Positions 56,010 to 64,000 of a DNA stretch of 64,000 nt are shown here, in pieces. Each line of letters opens with the position of its first letter. The stretch's first letter is position 1. A model generated the notes under the pieces. That model had not been told where the DNA came from, searched no databases, and saw only the letters and a program-made list of their open reading frames with translations. Location of the stretch: positions 1,191,501-1,255,500 of the forward strand of contig CANKZQ010000001.1 of assembly GCA_947488345.1 (NCBI GenBank), in the 5' to 3' direction. This DNA is from an uncultured Flavobacteriaceae bacterium. GTDB lineage: Bacteria > Bacteroidota > Bacteroidia > Flavobacteriales > Flavobacteriaceae. The position numbers and the translations under genes are program-made.

Positions 56010-56875
56010 TCAACAAGCTTTCGTTCTAAAATGTCTAAAAGTTCACGCTGAATCACTTCATATTTTTGAGATAAAATAAAATGATTCATATCTTTTAAAA
56101 TAACTGGTTTTAAGATAGTATCAGGTACTTGAGACTTGATAAAGTTCATGTTTTCAAAAGGCACGATATTATCTTTTGTACCGTGATAATAGGTAATTGG
56201 AGATTGTATTTGACTCCAATCATCCAACATCTTTGTGAGTTCCTCTACATGCGACAATTTTTCATAATTGGCGATCTTCAACGGTTTTGGAACCAGCCAT
56301 TTTGTGAGTTTCCATGTTGCCATTTTTGCGATACCAAAAAACTTTTCATCATTAGGTGACATGGCTCCTGCTACCAAGACACTATGCTTTACTTCTTTAA
56401 ATTTGAAGGCCATTTTTGCCGCTATCGGCACACCGTAAGACCATCCTACTAAAATGAGGTTCGTTAGTTTATGTTTTTCGGCAATAGCAAAAATACTTTC
56501 AGCTTGTTTATCGATAGATGTCTCGGCATTTCCATGGTCAGAGTATCCATACCCTAAGCGATCTACAGTAATTAAATTTGCCCTTTCCCCTAAAAGAGGG
56601 TCTTTTAAATAGCGAAAATAATTACCTGCGGAACCAGGAGCTCCGTGAATAAACAATATTGTAGGTAGTTGGGCATCAATTTCTTTATCGGAAATATAGC
56701 GTAATTCTTTATTTTCAAACAGCGTGCGGTATATCTTGGGAGTGACTGTCGTTTTTTTAAATTTTCGAAATACTTTTTGATCACTTTCTCTGAATGAAAC
56801 GCAGGCAGTACTAATTATCATAAGCAGTATATATATTGGTAAAAAACGAAGCAATTTTCTTAAGTATACGCTCAT
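56006..56875 (-). CDS. alpha/beta hydrolase
   Basis: TILFIHGAPGSAGNYF; LILVGWSYGVPIAAKMA; KDMNHFIL. Confidence 0.88.
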   Translation of the reverse strand: MSVYLRKLLRFLPIYILLMIISTACVSFRESDQKVFRKFKKTTVTPKIYRTLFENKELRYISDKEIDAQLPTILFIHGAPGSAGNYFRYLKDPLLGERANLITVDRLGYGYSDHGNAETSIDKQAESIFAIAEKHKLTNLILVGWSYGVPIAAKMAFKFKEVKHSVLVAGAMSPNDEKFFGIAKMATWKLTKWLVPKPLKIANYEKLSHVEELTKMLDDWSQIQSPITYYHGTKDNIVPFENMNFIKSQVPDTILKPVILKDMNHFILSQKYEVIQRELLDILERKLVD

Positions 56876-56993
56876 ATCGGCAGTTTATTGCTCTTTTAAA
56901 TTTAAAATAGAATTTGTAAAACAAATTTATAATCTCAAATGTAGCGAAATTAGGGAAAGATTTAATTTCTTTGTAAAGTTAAACGATAAATAT

Positions 56994-57887
56994 ATGTCAA
57001 TTACAGTAGAGAATGTATCGAAAGTATATGGTGAACAAAAAGCGCTAGATAATATTAGCTTTACAATTGGTTCTGGTGAAATTGTTGGGTTTTTAGGGCC
57101 CAATGGTGCTGGAAAATCTACTATGATGAAAATTATTACAACGTACATTGCTCAAACAGAAGGCGCTGTAAGTGTGAATGGGCATAATGTAGAGACCAAA
57201 CCCATGTTAGTCAAACAATCGGTTGGCTATTTACCAGAGCACAACCCATTGTATCTCGATATGTATGTAAAAGAGTATATTCAGTTTAGCGGGCAAGTTC
57301 ATAAAGTTGCAAAAAGTCGTGTAAATGAAGTCATCGAACAAGTTGGTTTATCACCAGAAGCGCATAAAAAAATAGGACAACTTTCAAAGGGGTATCGTCA
57401 ACGCGTTGGATTGGCTGTTGCGTTATTACACGATCCTGAAGTATTCATATTAGATGAACCGACTACAGGTTTAGACCCTAATCAATTGGTAGAAATTCGC
57501 AGTTTAATCAAAGAAATAGGTACGACCAAAACCGTGTTGTTTTCTACGCATATTATGCAAGAAGTAGAAGCAGTTTGTGATCGTGTAATTATTATTAATA
57601 AAGGATCTATCGTTACAGACAAAAAATTAAATGAGCTAAAATCGAGTGAAGCGCAGATCGTTGAAGTTGAATTTGACCTACGCATTGAAGAGCAACTTAT
57701 TCAAAAACTGCCAAAATTGACAAAAGCCATCAATATACACGATAACACTTGGCAATTAACTTTCAGCACCTCCAAAGATATGCGTCCAGCTATTTTCGAT
57801 TTTGCCCACGATAACGGACTCAAACTTTTACAATCTCAACAAAAAAATCAAGATTTAGAAAGTTTGTTTAGAAGTTTGACAAAATAA
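56994..57887 (+). CDS. gldA: gliding motility-associated ABC transporter ATP-binding protein GldA
   Basis: GFLGPNGAGKSTMMKIITTYIAQTEGAVSVNGHNVE; LSKGYRQRVGLAVALLHDPEVFILDEPTTGLDPNQL. Confidence 0.88.
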   Translation: MSITVENVSKVYGEQKALDNISFTIGSGEIVGFLGPNGAGKSTMMKIITTYIAQTEGAVSVNGHNVETKPMLVKQSVGYLPEHNPLYLDMYVKEYIQFSGQVHKVAKSRVNEVIEQVGLSPEAHKKIGQLSKGYRQRVGLAVALLHDPEVFILDEPTTGLDPNQLVEIRSLIKEIGTTKTVLFSTHIMQEVEAVCDRVIIINKGSIVTDKKLNELKSSEAQIVEVEFDLRIEEQLIQKLPKLTKAINIHDNTWQLTFSTSKDMRPAIFDFAHDNGLKLLQSQQKNQDLESLFRSLTK

Positions 57888-57890
57888 AAA

Positions 57891-58304
57891 TCACTGTGCG
57901 TGGTACTCTATGTTCACTTTTACGTCAGCAAACTTTTCAAACATTGCCATTACGCCACAATATTTTTCTATAGATAAATCAACTATTTTTTGTAGTTTTT
58001 TCTGATCTAAGTCAGATCCATAAAAATGATAGGTCATGGCTACTTTATGATAATATTTTGGATGTTCATCTGTTAATTCTGCTTCGACATCAATATTAAA
58101 ATCATCTACATCAACACGCATTTTTTTTACAAGGGAAGCAATATCCAACCCCGAGCATCCGGCTAACGATGCTAACATCAGTGCTTTTGGTGTATAGGCT
58201 ACATCTACAGAGTCTCCTCCATCATTAATTGATAATTTTCCACCTGGATTTGTCGATTCGAAAAGCATTCCACCTTTCCATGTTGTTTGTACTTTATTAA
58301 TCAT
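57891..58304 (-). CDS. OsmC family protein
   Basis: TPKALMLASLAGCSGLDIASLVKKMR; SIEKYCGVMAMF; start refined from 58358. Confidence 0.88.
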   Translation of the reverse strand: MINKVQTTWKGGMLFESTNPGGKLSINDGGDSVDVAYTPKALMLASLAGCSGLDIASLVKKMRVDVDDFNIDVEAELTDEHPKYYHKVAMTYHFYGSDLDQKKLQKIVDLSIEKYCGVMAMFEKFADVKVNIEYHAQ

Positions 58305-58354
58305 AGTATCTATTCTAAGTTGTTGTATTTGTCGTTCATTTCTGGTAAACCTTA

Positions 58355-59365
58355 TCAACGCAAAGTTACACCTATTCCATTATCATTACTATATTTAATC
58401 ACACCATTATCTATGGTAACGCCATTCGCAATATCGTTGGTCAATAATAGCGCCCCGTCCATATCAACATAATCTAACAAAGGTAATAAATGCGCTATTG
58501 CAGAAATGCCTATAGTAGATTCTGTCATACAGCCTACCATTGTCTTCATTTTTAGTTTTTTTGCTTTCTCTAACATTCTTTTTGCCGAGGTTAACCCTCC
58601 ACATTTTACCAATTTTACATTGATCCCATGAAAATGATCATGACATTTTAGAACATCTTGCTCTACCTGACAACTTTCATCGGCAATAATGGGCAATACT
58701 GATTTTGAAAACACCCTTTTGTGCCCTTCCCAATCATCTGCTTTGAGTGGTTGTTCTATAAACTCAACGTCTAATTCTTTCAATTCTTTAGCATTTGCTA
58801 TAGTTTCATCAACACTCCACCCGCAATTCGCATCAACTCTAAAAATAGCATCTGTGTGTTTTCGTAGCTCACGTACTATTTTTAAATCATCCTTAGTTCC
58901 CAGCTTTATTTTGTAAATAGGCCATGGCATTTCCTTCAGTCTAGCTACCATTTCGGGGATAGAAGCGATTCCTATTGTGTAATTTGTTAGTGGGTTGTGA
59001 GCAATGTTTAGGTTCCAATAATCGTATAATTTCATCCCCTTTTTCCGAGTATATAAATCAGTATATGCCATATCTAAAGCACACAATGCAAACATGTTTT
59101 TCTTAAAATATGGATACAATTCCATCCAAAAATCTTCGGGTAGTAAATTGTCTAATGAGGCTATCATAAATTCGATAGCCCTAATATCATCAATCATGTT
59201 CTGAATTGAAATTCCGTAGTATGCTTTAGATGTAGCTTCTCCAAAACCAGAAAATTGGTCATCTTTTAGCTCTACAATCAAGGTGGGCTGAGCATCATAA
59301 GAATCTCTGGCAATCGTAAACGTATGCTTTAATTTAAGCTCAAATTGCCTTAGAATAACTTCCAT
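58355..59365 (-). CDS. dipeptide epimerase (enolase superfamily, L-Ala-D/L-Glu epimerase-like)
   Basis: PIYKIKLGTKD; FRVDANCGW; EQPLKADDW; IADESCQ; VGCMTESTIG. Start refined from 59443. Confidence 0.88.
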   Translation of the reverse strand: MEVILRQFELKLKHTFTIARDSYDAQPTLIVELKDDQFSGFGEATSKAYYGISIQNMIDDIRAIEFMIASLDNLLPEDFWMELYPYFKKNMFALCALDMAYTDLYTRKKGMKLYDYWNLNIAHNPLTNYTIGIASIPEMVARLKEMPWPIYKIKLGTKDDLKIVRELRKHTDAIFRVDANCGWSVDETIANAKELKELDVEFIEQPLKADDWEGHKRVFSKSVLPIIADESCQVEQDVLKCHDHFHGINVKLVKCGGLTSAKRMLEKAKKLKMKTMVGCMTESTIGISAIAHLLPLLDYVDMDGALLLTNDIANGVTIDNGVIKYSNDNGIGVTLR

Positions 59366-59457
59366 AAAATAGGTCCTTTTAACGACCATTAATTTAGTAA
59401 AAACAATAGAATTATTTGTACTTTGCCAATCGAAATTCATCATTTAAAAAAATACAT

Positions 59458-60060
59458 ATGCCTTTAGTAACACCATTAAACCCAGATCACGATGCAGAAA
59501 CAAAGCAATTGGCCGAGTTCTTTAATGAAACCTTAGGTTTTTGCCCAAATTCGGTTTTGACCATGCAACACAGACCAGCCATAAGTAAAGCTTTTATTAA
59601 TTTGAATAAAGCGGTTATGGCGAATGAAGGTCGCGTGACATCAGCGTTAAAACGCATGATTGCGTGGGTAAGTAGTAATTCAACAGGGTGCCGCTATTGT
59701 CAGGCACATGCGATTCGGGCTGCAGAAAGATATGGTGCTGAGCAAGAACAGTTAGATAATATTTGGGAGTATCGAACACACCCAGCTTTTAGCGAGGCAG
59801 AGCGTGCTGCTCTTGACTTTTCTTTACAAGCTTCGATGGTACCAAATAACGTTGACGCCGAGATAAAAAAACGTTTGTACGAGCACTGGAACGAAGGAGA
59901 AATAGTAGAGATGCTTGGTGTGATTTCCTTGTTTGGATATTTAAATCGTTGGAACGATTCTATGGGAACTTCTATTGAAGAAGGTGCCGTAGAAAGTGGT
60001 GATCAATATTTGGGCAAACACGGCTGGAACAGCGGGAAACATAACGGATCTAAATATTAG
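59458..60060 (+). CDS. carboxymuconolactone decarboxylase/peroxidase-related family protein
   Basis: SSNSTGCRYCQAHAIRAAERYG (CxxCxxxH). Confidence 0.85.
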   Translation: MPLVTPLNPDHDAETKQLAEFFNETLGFCPNSVLTMQHRPAISKAFINLNKAVMANEGRVTSALKRMIAWVSSNSTGCRYCQAHAIRAAERYGAEQEQLDNIWEYRTHPAFSEAERAALDFSLQASMVPNNVDAEIKKRLYEHWNEGEIVEMLGVISLFGYLNRWNDSMGTSIEEGAVESGDQYLGKHGWNSGKHNGSKY

Positions 60061-60089
60061 ACCCTGATAACATTTATGAATTAAAGAAA

Positions 60090-60115
60090 CCTCGCCATTT
60101 GGTGAGGCTTTTTAT
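60090..60115. terminator. intrinsic terminator between convergent genes
   Basis: CCTCGCC-ATTT-GGTGAGG-CTTTTT with one wobble pair. Confidence 0.75.
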
Positions 60116-60687
60116 TTTAAGAGAATTGAATGGACTGTTTTTTGAAATTTTGGCAAGACTTCTTGATCAAACCAGGGATTTTTCGTTAGCCAAAAACGAT
60201 TTCGCGGTGACGGATGCGGTAATACAAAATAATTGGGTAGGTAAGCCGCGTAATTTTTAACCGTTTCGGTCAATGTTGGCTTTGCCGATTTTTTTAAATA
60301 GTACCGCTGCGCATACATGCCGATTAAAATGATCATTTCAATCTTTGGCATTTTTGCCATAAGTGATTCGTGCCACAACGGGGCGCATTCTGGTCTTGGC
60401 GGTAAGTCACCAGATACACTTTTGCCTGGATAGCAAAATCCCATGGGGACAATAGCAAATTTTTTTGCATCGTAAAACTCTTCGTCTGATACGCCTAACC
60501 ATTTTCGAAGTTGCTTCCCGCTGGCATCATCCCATGGCACACCAGAAGCATGCACTTTGGTACCTGGTGCTTGTCCTATGATAACAATTTTTGACTCTTT
60601 ATGCCCAGACACAACCGGTCTCGGACCGAGATCCAAATATTTCGCACAAACGGTGCACTGTTTTATTTCTGAGAGTAATTTTTGCAT
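60112..60687 (-). CDS. uracil-DNA glycosylase family protein
   Basis: VIIGQAPGTKVHASGVPWDDASGKQLRKWLGV; FVLPHPSPRNRFW. Confidence 0.88.
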   Translation of the reverse strand: MQKLLSEIKQCTVCAKYLDLGPRPVVSGHKESKIVIIGQAPGTKVHASGVPWDDASGKQLRKWLGVSDEEFYDAKKFAIVPMGFCYPGKSVSGDLPPRPECAPLWHESLMAKMPKIEMIILIGMYAQRYYLKKSAKPTLTETVKNYAAYLPNYFVLPHPSPRNRFWLTKNPWFDQEVLPKFQKTVHSILLK

Positions 60688-61359
60688 TTATTTTTTTCCT
60701 TCAACAATCAGAACAAACTCCCCTTTCGGTAGTTTGCTCTCAAAATGAGACAGTAGTTCTTTCACAGATCCTCGTATAGTTTCTTCATATAGTTTAGTGA
60801 GTTCTCTAGATACCGAAATTTTTCTTTCTTCTCCGAAATATTCGGCAAACTGCGTCAAAGTTTTTATCAATTTATGAGGCGATTCATAAAAAATCATGGT
60901 GCGTGTTTCTTCTGCTAAAAAAATAAGTCTGGTTTGTCGTCCTTTTTTTACGGGTAAAAAACCTTCAAATACGAACTTATCATTTGGTAAACCACTATTT
61001 ACCAAGGCCGGTACAAAAGCAGTAGCCCCCGGTAAACATTCAACATCAATACCCTTTTCTACACAAGCTCTTGTTAATAAGAATCCTGGATCAGAAATCG
61101 CCGGTGTGCCGGCATCAGAAATCAAAGCGATTGTTTCACCGACCTGAATGCGCTTAACTATACTATCCACCATTTTATGCTCGTTATGCATATGATGACT
61201 ATGCATTTGCGTGCCAATCTCAAAATGTTTTAATAATTTTCCAGAGGTGCGCGTATCCTCTGCTAAGATCAAGTCTACTTCTTGTAATACCTTAATAGCA
61301 CGAAGCGTAATATCTTCTAAATTACCAATCGGTGTAGGTACAATGTATAATTTACTCAT
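60688..61359 (-). CDS. rsmI: 16S rRNA (cytidine(1402)-2'-O)-methyltransferase
   Basis: LYIVPTPIGNLEDITLRAIKVLQEVDLILAEDTRTSGKLL; LISDAGTPAISDPGFLL. Confidence 0.95.
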   Translation of the reverse strand: MSKLYIVPTPIGNLEDITLRAIKVLQEVDLILAEDTRTSGKLLKHFEIGTQMHSHHMHNEHKMVDSIVKRIQVGETIALISDAGTPAISDPGFLLTRACVEKGIDVECLPGATAFVPALVNSGLPNDKFVFEGFLPVKKGRQTRLIFLAEETRTMIFYESPHKLIKTLTQFAEYFGEERKISVSRELTKLYEETIRGSVKELLSHFESKLPKGEFVLIVEGKK

Positions 61360-61360
61360 T

Positions 61361-61717
61361 TTATGGACGTACTTTCTTTCCTAAAAAATAAGAGATTAGT
61401 AGAACAATTAAGGCCACCATTGAAGCAATTTCCTCCCCATCATTTATCATTTTATGTGCAAAAAATGCCAATACAAAATCAAAAAAGAACCCTGCATAAG
61501 CCCATTCTTTCAACCATTTAACTTTATTCCATAAAATTGCAATCAGCCCTAAAATCTTCGCAATCGCCAATGGAATGACAATATAAGTGGGATAACCAAA
61601 ACTTTTAAACATGTCTTTTACCATTTCTGTTTGGGTAATATACATCGATGCTGAATAAAGCATCACTAAACAAAGAAGTCCGGTGGTTATCCAATAAATT
61701 ATTTTTTGTGTTTTCAT
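61361..61717 (-). CDS. DoxX family protein
   Basis: Four-TM: YWITTGLLCLVMLYSASMYITQTEMVKDMFKSFGYPTYIVIPLAIAKILG. Confidence 0.85.
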   Translation of the reverse strand: MKTQKIIYWITTGLLCLVMLYSASMYITQTEMVKDMFKSFGYPTYIVIPLAIAKILGLIAILWNKVKWLKEWAYAGFFFDFVLAFFAHKMINDGEEIASMVALIVLLISYFLGKKVRP

Positions 61718-61826
61718 ATGCGCCTATTTTAATTGATAAAACCAAAAGTACAACCTTTTTAAATAGTTGAGAAATCATCTAAATATCTTCACTAAATCAT
61801 TAAATTTGCGCATTAATTTTTAGAAG

Positions 61827-63581
61827 ATGTATAGAAGTCATACAAACGGTGAATTGCGATTAGCAAATGTAGGAAATGAAGTTACTTTATCTGGTTGGGT
61901 ACAAAAAGTACGTGATAAAGGATTTATGCTGTGGATTGATCTACGAGATCGATACGGCATTACGCAACTAATCTTGGATGAAGAACGCACTGATAAAACG
62001 CTTTTTGATCAAGCAAAAAATATTGGTCGTGAGTTTGTAATTCAAGCCACCGGTACTGTCATTGAACGTCAATCAAAAAACAACAATATTCCAACAGGAG
62101 AAATTGAAGTCTTGGTCACAAAATTGACCATTTTAAATGCTGCTAAAACCCCTCCTTTTACCATCGAAGATGATACCGATGGTGGAGAAGAATTACGCAT
62201 GCAATATCGCTATTTAGATATTCGTCGTAACCCCGTGAAAGAAAACTTAATCTTTCGTCATAAAGTGGCTCAAGAGGTTCGAAATTATCTTTCAAATGAG
62301 GATTTTATTGAAGTAGAAACACCTTATTTGATTAAATCTACCCCAGAAGGTGCTCGTGATTTTGTAGTGCCTAGTCGTATGAATGAAGGGCAATTTTATG
62401 CTTTACCGCAATCGCCGCAAACTTTTAAACAACTGTTAATGGTAGGCGGAATGGACAAGTATTTTCAAATTGTAAAATGCTTTCGTGATGAAGATTTACG
62501 AGCCGATAGACAACCCGAATTTACGCAGATAGACTGCGAAATGGCGTTTGTAGAACAAGAAGATATTTTGAATGCTTTCGAAGGTTTAACACGTCATTTG
62601 CTACAAAAAATAAACAATGTTGACGTGGCCGAGTTTCCGAGAATAACCTATGAAGAAGCCATGCGCACTTACGGAAATGACAAGCCGGATATTCGTTTTG
62701 GGATGAAATTTGGTGAATTGAATGCTGTTGCTCAGCATAAAGAATTCAATGTCTTCAATCAGGCAGAACTCGTAGTAGGGATTGCCGTGCCCGGAGGAAA
62801 TTCATATACAAGAAAAGATATAGATAAATTAATTGATTGGGTAAAACGTCCGCAAGTTGGTGCTCTTGGAATGGTGTATGCGCGTTGTAACGAAGATGGT
62901 AGTTTTAAATCTTCTGTAGATAAGTTTTATGATCAAGAAGATCTGGCAAAATGGGCAGAAGTTACTGGTGCCAAACCAGGTGATTTGGTGTGTGTTCTTT
63001 CTGGAGACACTACTAAAGTAAGAGCACAATTAAGTGCCTTGCGTATGGAACTAGCAGAACGCCTAGGTTTGCGTAAACCTGATGAATTTGCACCATTGTG
63101 GGTGGTAGATTTTCCTTTATTAGAATGGGATGAAGAAACAGAACGTTTCCATGCCATGCATCATCCGTTTACCTCCCCAAAACCAGAAGATATGCCTTTG
63201 TTAGACACCAATCCTGCTAAGGTTAGAGCGAACGCTTATGACTTAGTATTGAATGGTAACGAAATAGGTGGTGGCTCAATAAGAATTCATGACAAAGCAA
63301 CTCAGGCCTTGATGTTCGACCATTTAGGGTTTACACCAGAAGAGGCGAAAGCTCAGTTTGGGTTCTTGATGAATGCCTTTGAATATGGTGCACCTCCCCA
63401 CGGAGGTATTGCTTTTGGTTTAGATAGATTGGTAGCTATTTTAGGAGGTCAAGAAACGATTCGTGACTTTATTGCATTTCCTAAAAATAACGCCGGCCGT
63501 GACGTCATGATTGATGCGCCAGCTTCTATTGATGAGGCACAGTTAACAGAATTAAGTTTAAAACTCAACCTAAAATCTTAA
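61827..63581 (+). CDS. aspS: aspartate--tRNA ligase
   Basis: [64 protein letters not shown]. Confidence 0.97.
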   Translation: MYRSHTNGELRLANVGNEVTLSGWVQKVRDKGFMLWIDLRDRYGITQLILDEERTDKTLFDQAKNIGREFVIQATGTVIERQSKNNNIPTGEIEVLVTKLTILNAAKTPPFTIEDDTDGGEELRMQYRYLDIRRNPVKENLIFRHKVAQEVRNYLSNEDFIEVETPYLIKSTPEGARDFVVPSRMNEGQFYALPQSPQTFKQLLMVGGMDKYFQIVKCFRDEDLRADRQPEFTQIDCEMAFVEQEDILNAFEGLTRHLLQKINNVDVAEFPRITYEEAMRTYGNDKPDIRFGMKFGELNAVAQHKEFNVFNQAELVVGIAVPGGNSYTRKDIDKLIDWVKRPQVGALGMVYARCNEDGSFKSSVDKFYDQEDLAKWAEVTGAKPGDLVCVLSGDTTKVRAQLSALRMELAERLGLRKPDEFAPLWVVDFPLLEWDEETERFHAMHHPFTSPKPEDMPLLDTNPAKVRANAYDLVLNGNEIGGGSIRIHDKATQALMFDHLGFTPEEAKAQFGFLMNAFEYGAPPHGGIAFGLDRLVAILGGQETIRDFIAFPKNNAGRDVMIDAPASIDEAQLTELSLKLNLKS

Positions 63582-63627
63582 AGAGGTATCACGCGCTTTC
63601 ATCAAAATTTTTAGTAATTTTCAGTTC

Positions 63628-64000
63628 ATGAAAGCAACCATCCTTTACTTGAGTATATTTTTATACTCAATTGCGTGCTTTGGCCAAAGCTTAACAGGTA
63701 ATCAATTATTAGAGAAAGCCATCTCATATCACGATCCTAGCCATCGTTGGGAGACCTTCAAAGACAGTCTTTTTATTACTATGGAGACGCCAAATTCAGC
63801 GAATAGAAATAGTACAATTCATCTCGATTTAGTCAATGAATACTTTTATATAAAAGCAACTAGAGATACGGTATCAACCGAATATACACTCAACAAATCG
63901 GCTTGTTCTATTGCTTTTAATGGCAACAAAAACCCTTCCGACGAGGTAAAAAAAACACATAAATTAAGCTGTGAACGTGCTAAAATGTTTAAAAATTATT
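63628..64000 (+). CDS. secreted DUF6503-like protein, 3'-truncated by window edge
   Basis: ATG at 63628: MKATILYLSIFLYSIACFGQSLTGNQLLEKAISYHDPSHRWETFKDSLFITMETPN, open to the end. Confidence 0.7.
   Translation, partial: MKATILYLSIFLYSIACFGQSLTGNQLLEKAISYHDPSHRWETFKDSLFITMETPNSANRNSTIHLDLVNEYFYIKATRDTVSTEYTLNKSACSIAFNGNKNPSDEVKKTHKLSCERAKMFKNY

Noticed and set aside
1-64000. tRNA, rRNA, CRISPR array, transposase, integrase, toxin-antitoxin or phage defence genes
   Set aside because: None seen; intergenic gaps are short and no such protein motifs or regular spaced repeats were found.

Overview
The window is chromosomal DNA from a Bacteroidota/Flavobacteriia-type genome. Support for this comes from TAnnTTTG-type -7 elements, GldA, a T9SS sorting tail, SemiSWEET and DUF2911/DUF4251 families. 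It is densely packed with mostly housekeeping and metabolic operons. From left to right it contains: a molybdenum cofactor cluster (moaA truncated by the window edge, moeA, moaC, MobB-like/MobA fusion, DUF1835, moeB-rhodanese, then moaE and moaD); a membrane MutS-like ATPase; a sulfur block (SulP, persulfide dioxygenase-rhodanese, rhodanese lipoprotein, DUF2892); yicC-gmk-nadD; M23-GH3-MOSC; mdh and gyrB; a two-component system with three tandem secreted PepSY-like paralogs; asnB; DUF2911 genes; leuS-SemiSWEET; a T9SS cargo pair; a complete trpEGDCFBA operon with a Trp-codon leader peptide and attenuator; a PhyH-SDR-Dabb operon divergent from an AraC regulator; GH16; M20 peptidase; gldA; rsmI; aspS. 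I saw no tRNA, rRNA, CRISPR, transposon or prophage. The most interesting signals are regulatory. (1) A CTTTAGA-N4-CTTTAGA-N9-TAnnTTTG promoter architecture occurs three times beside the two-component system. One copy drives a CDS-less remnant cassette ending in an intact terminator, which makes a candidate response-regulator-controlled small RNA. (2) Two Crp/Fnr-like palindromes (TGTRAC-N4-RTYACA) sit at identical spacing from -7 elements in the sulfur block. (3) There is a trp attenuator. (4) A 10-bp direct repeat with 21-bp period lies in the AraC/PhyH divergent promoter. All product calls are from reading the translations; no searches were run.
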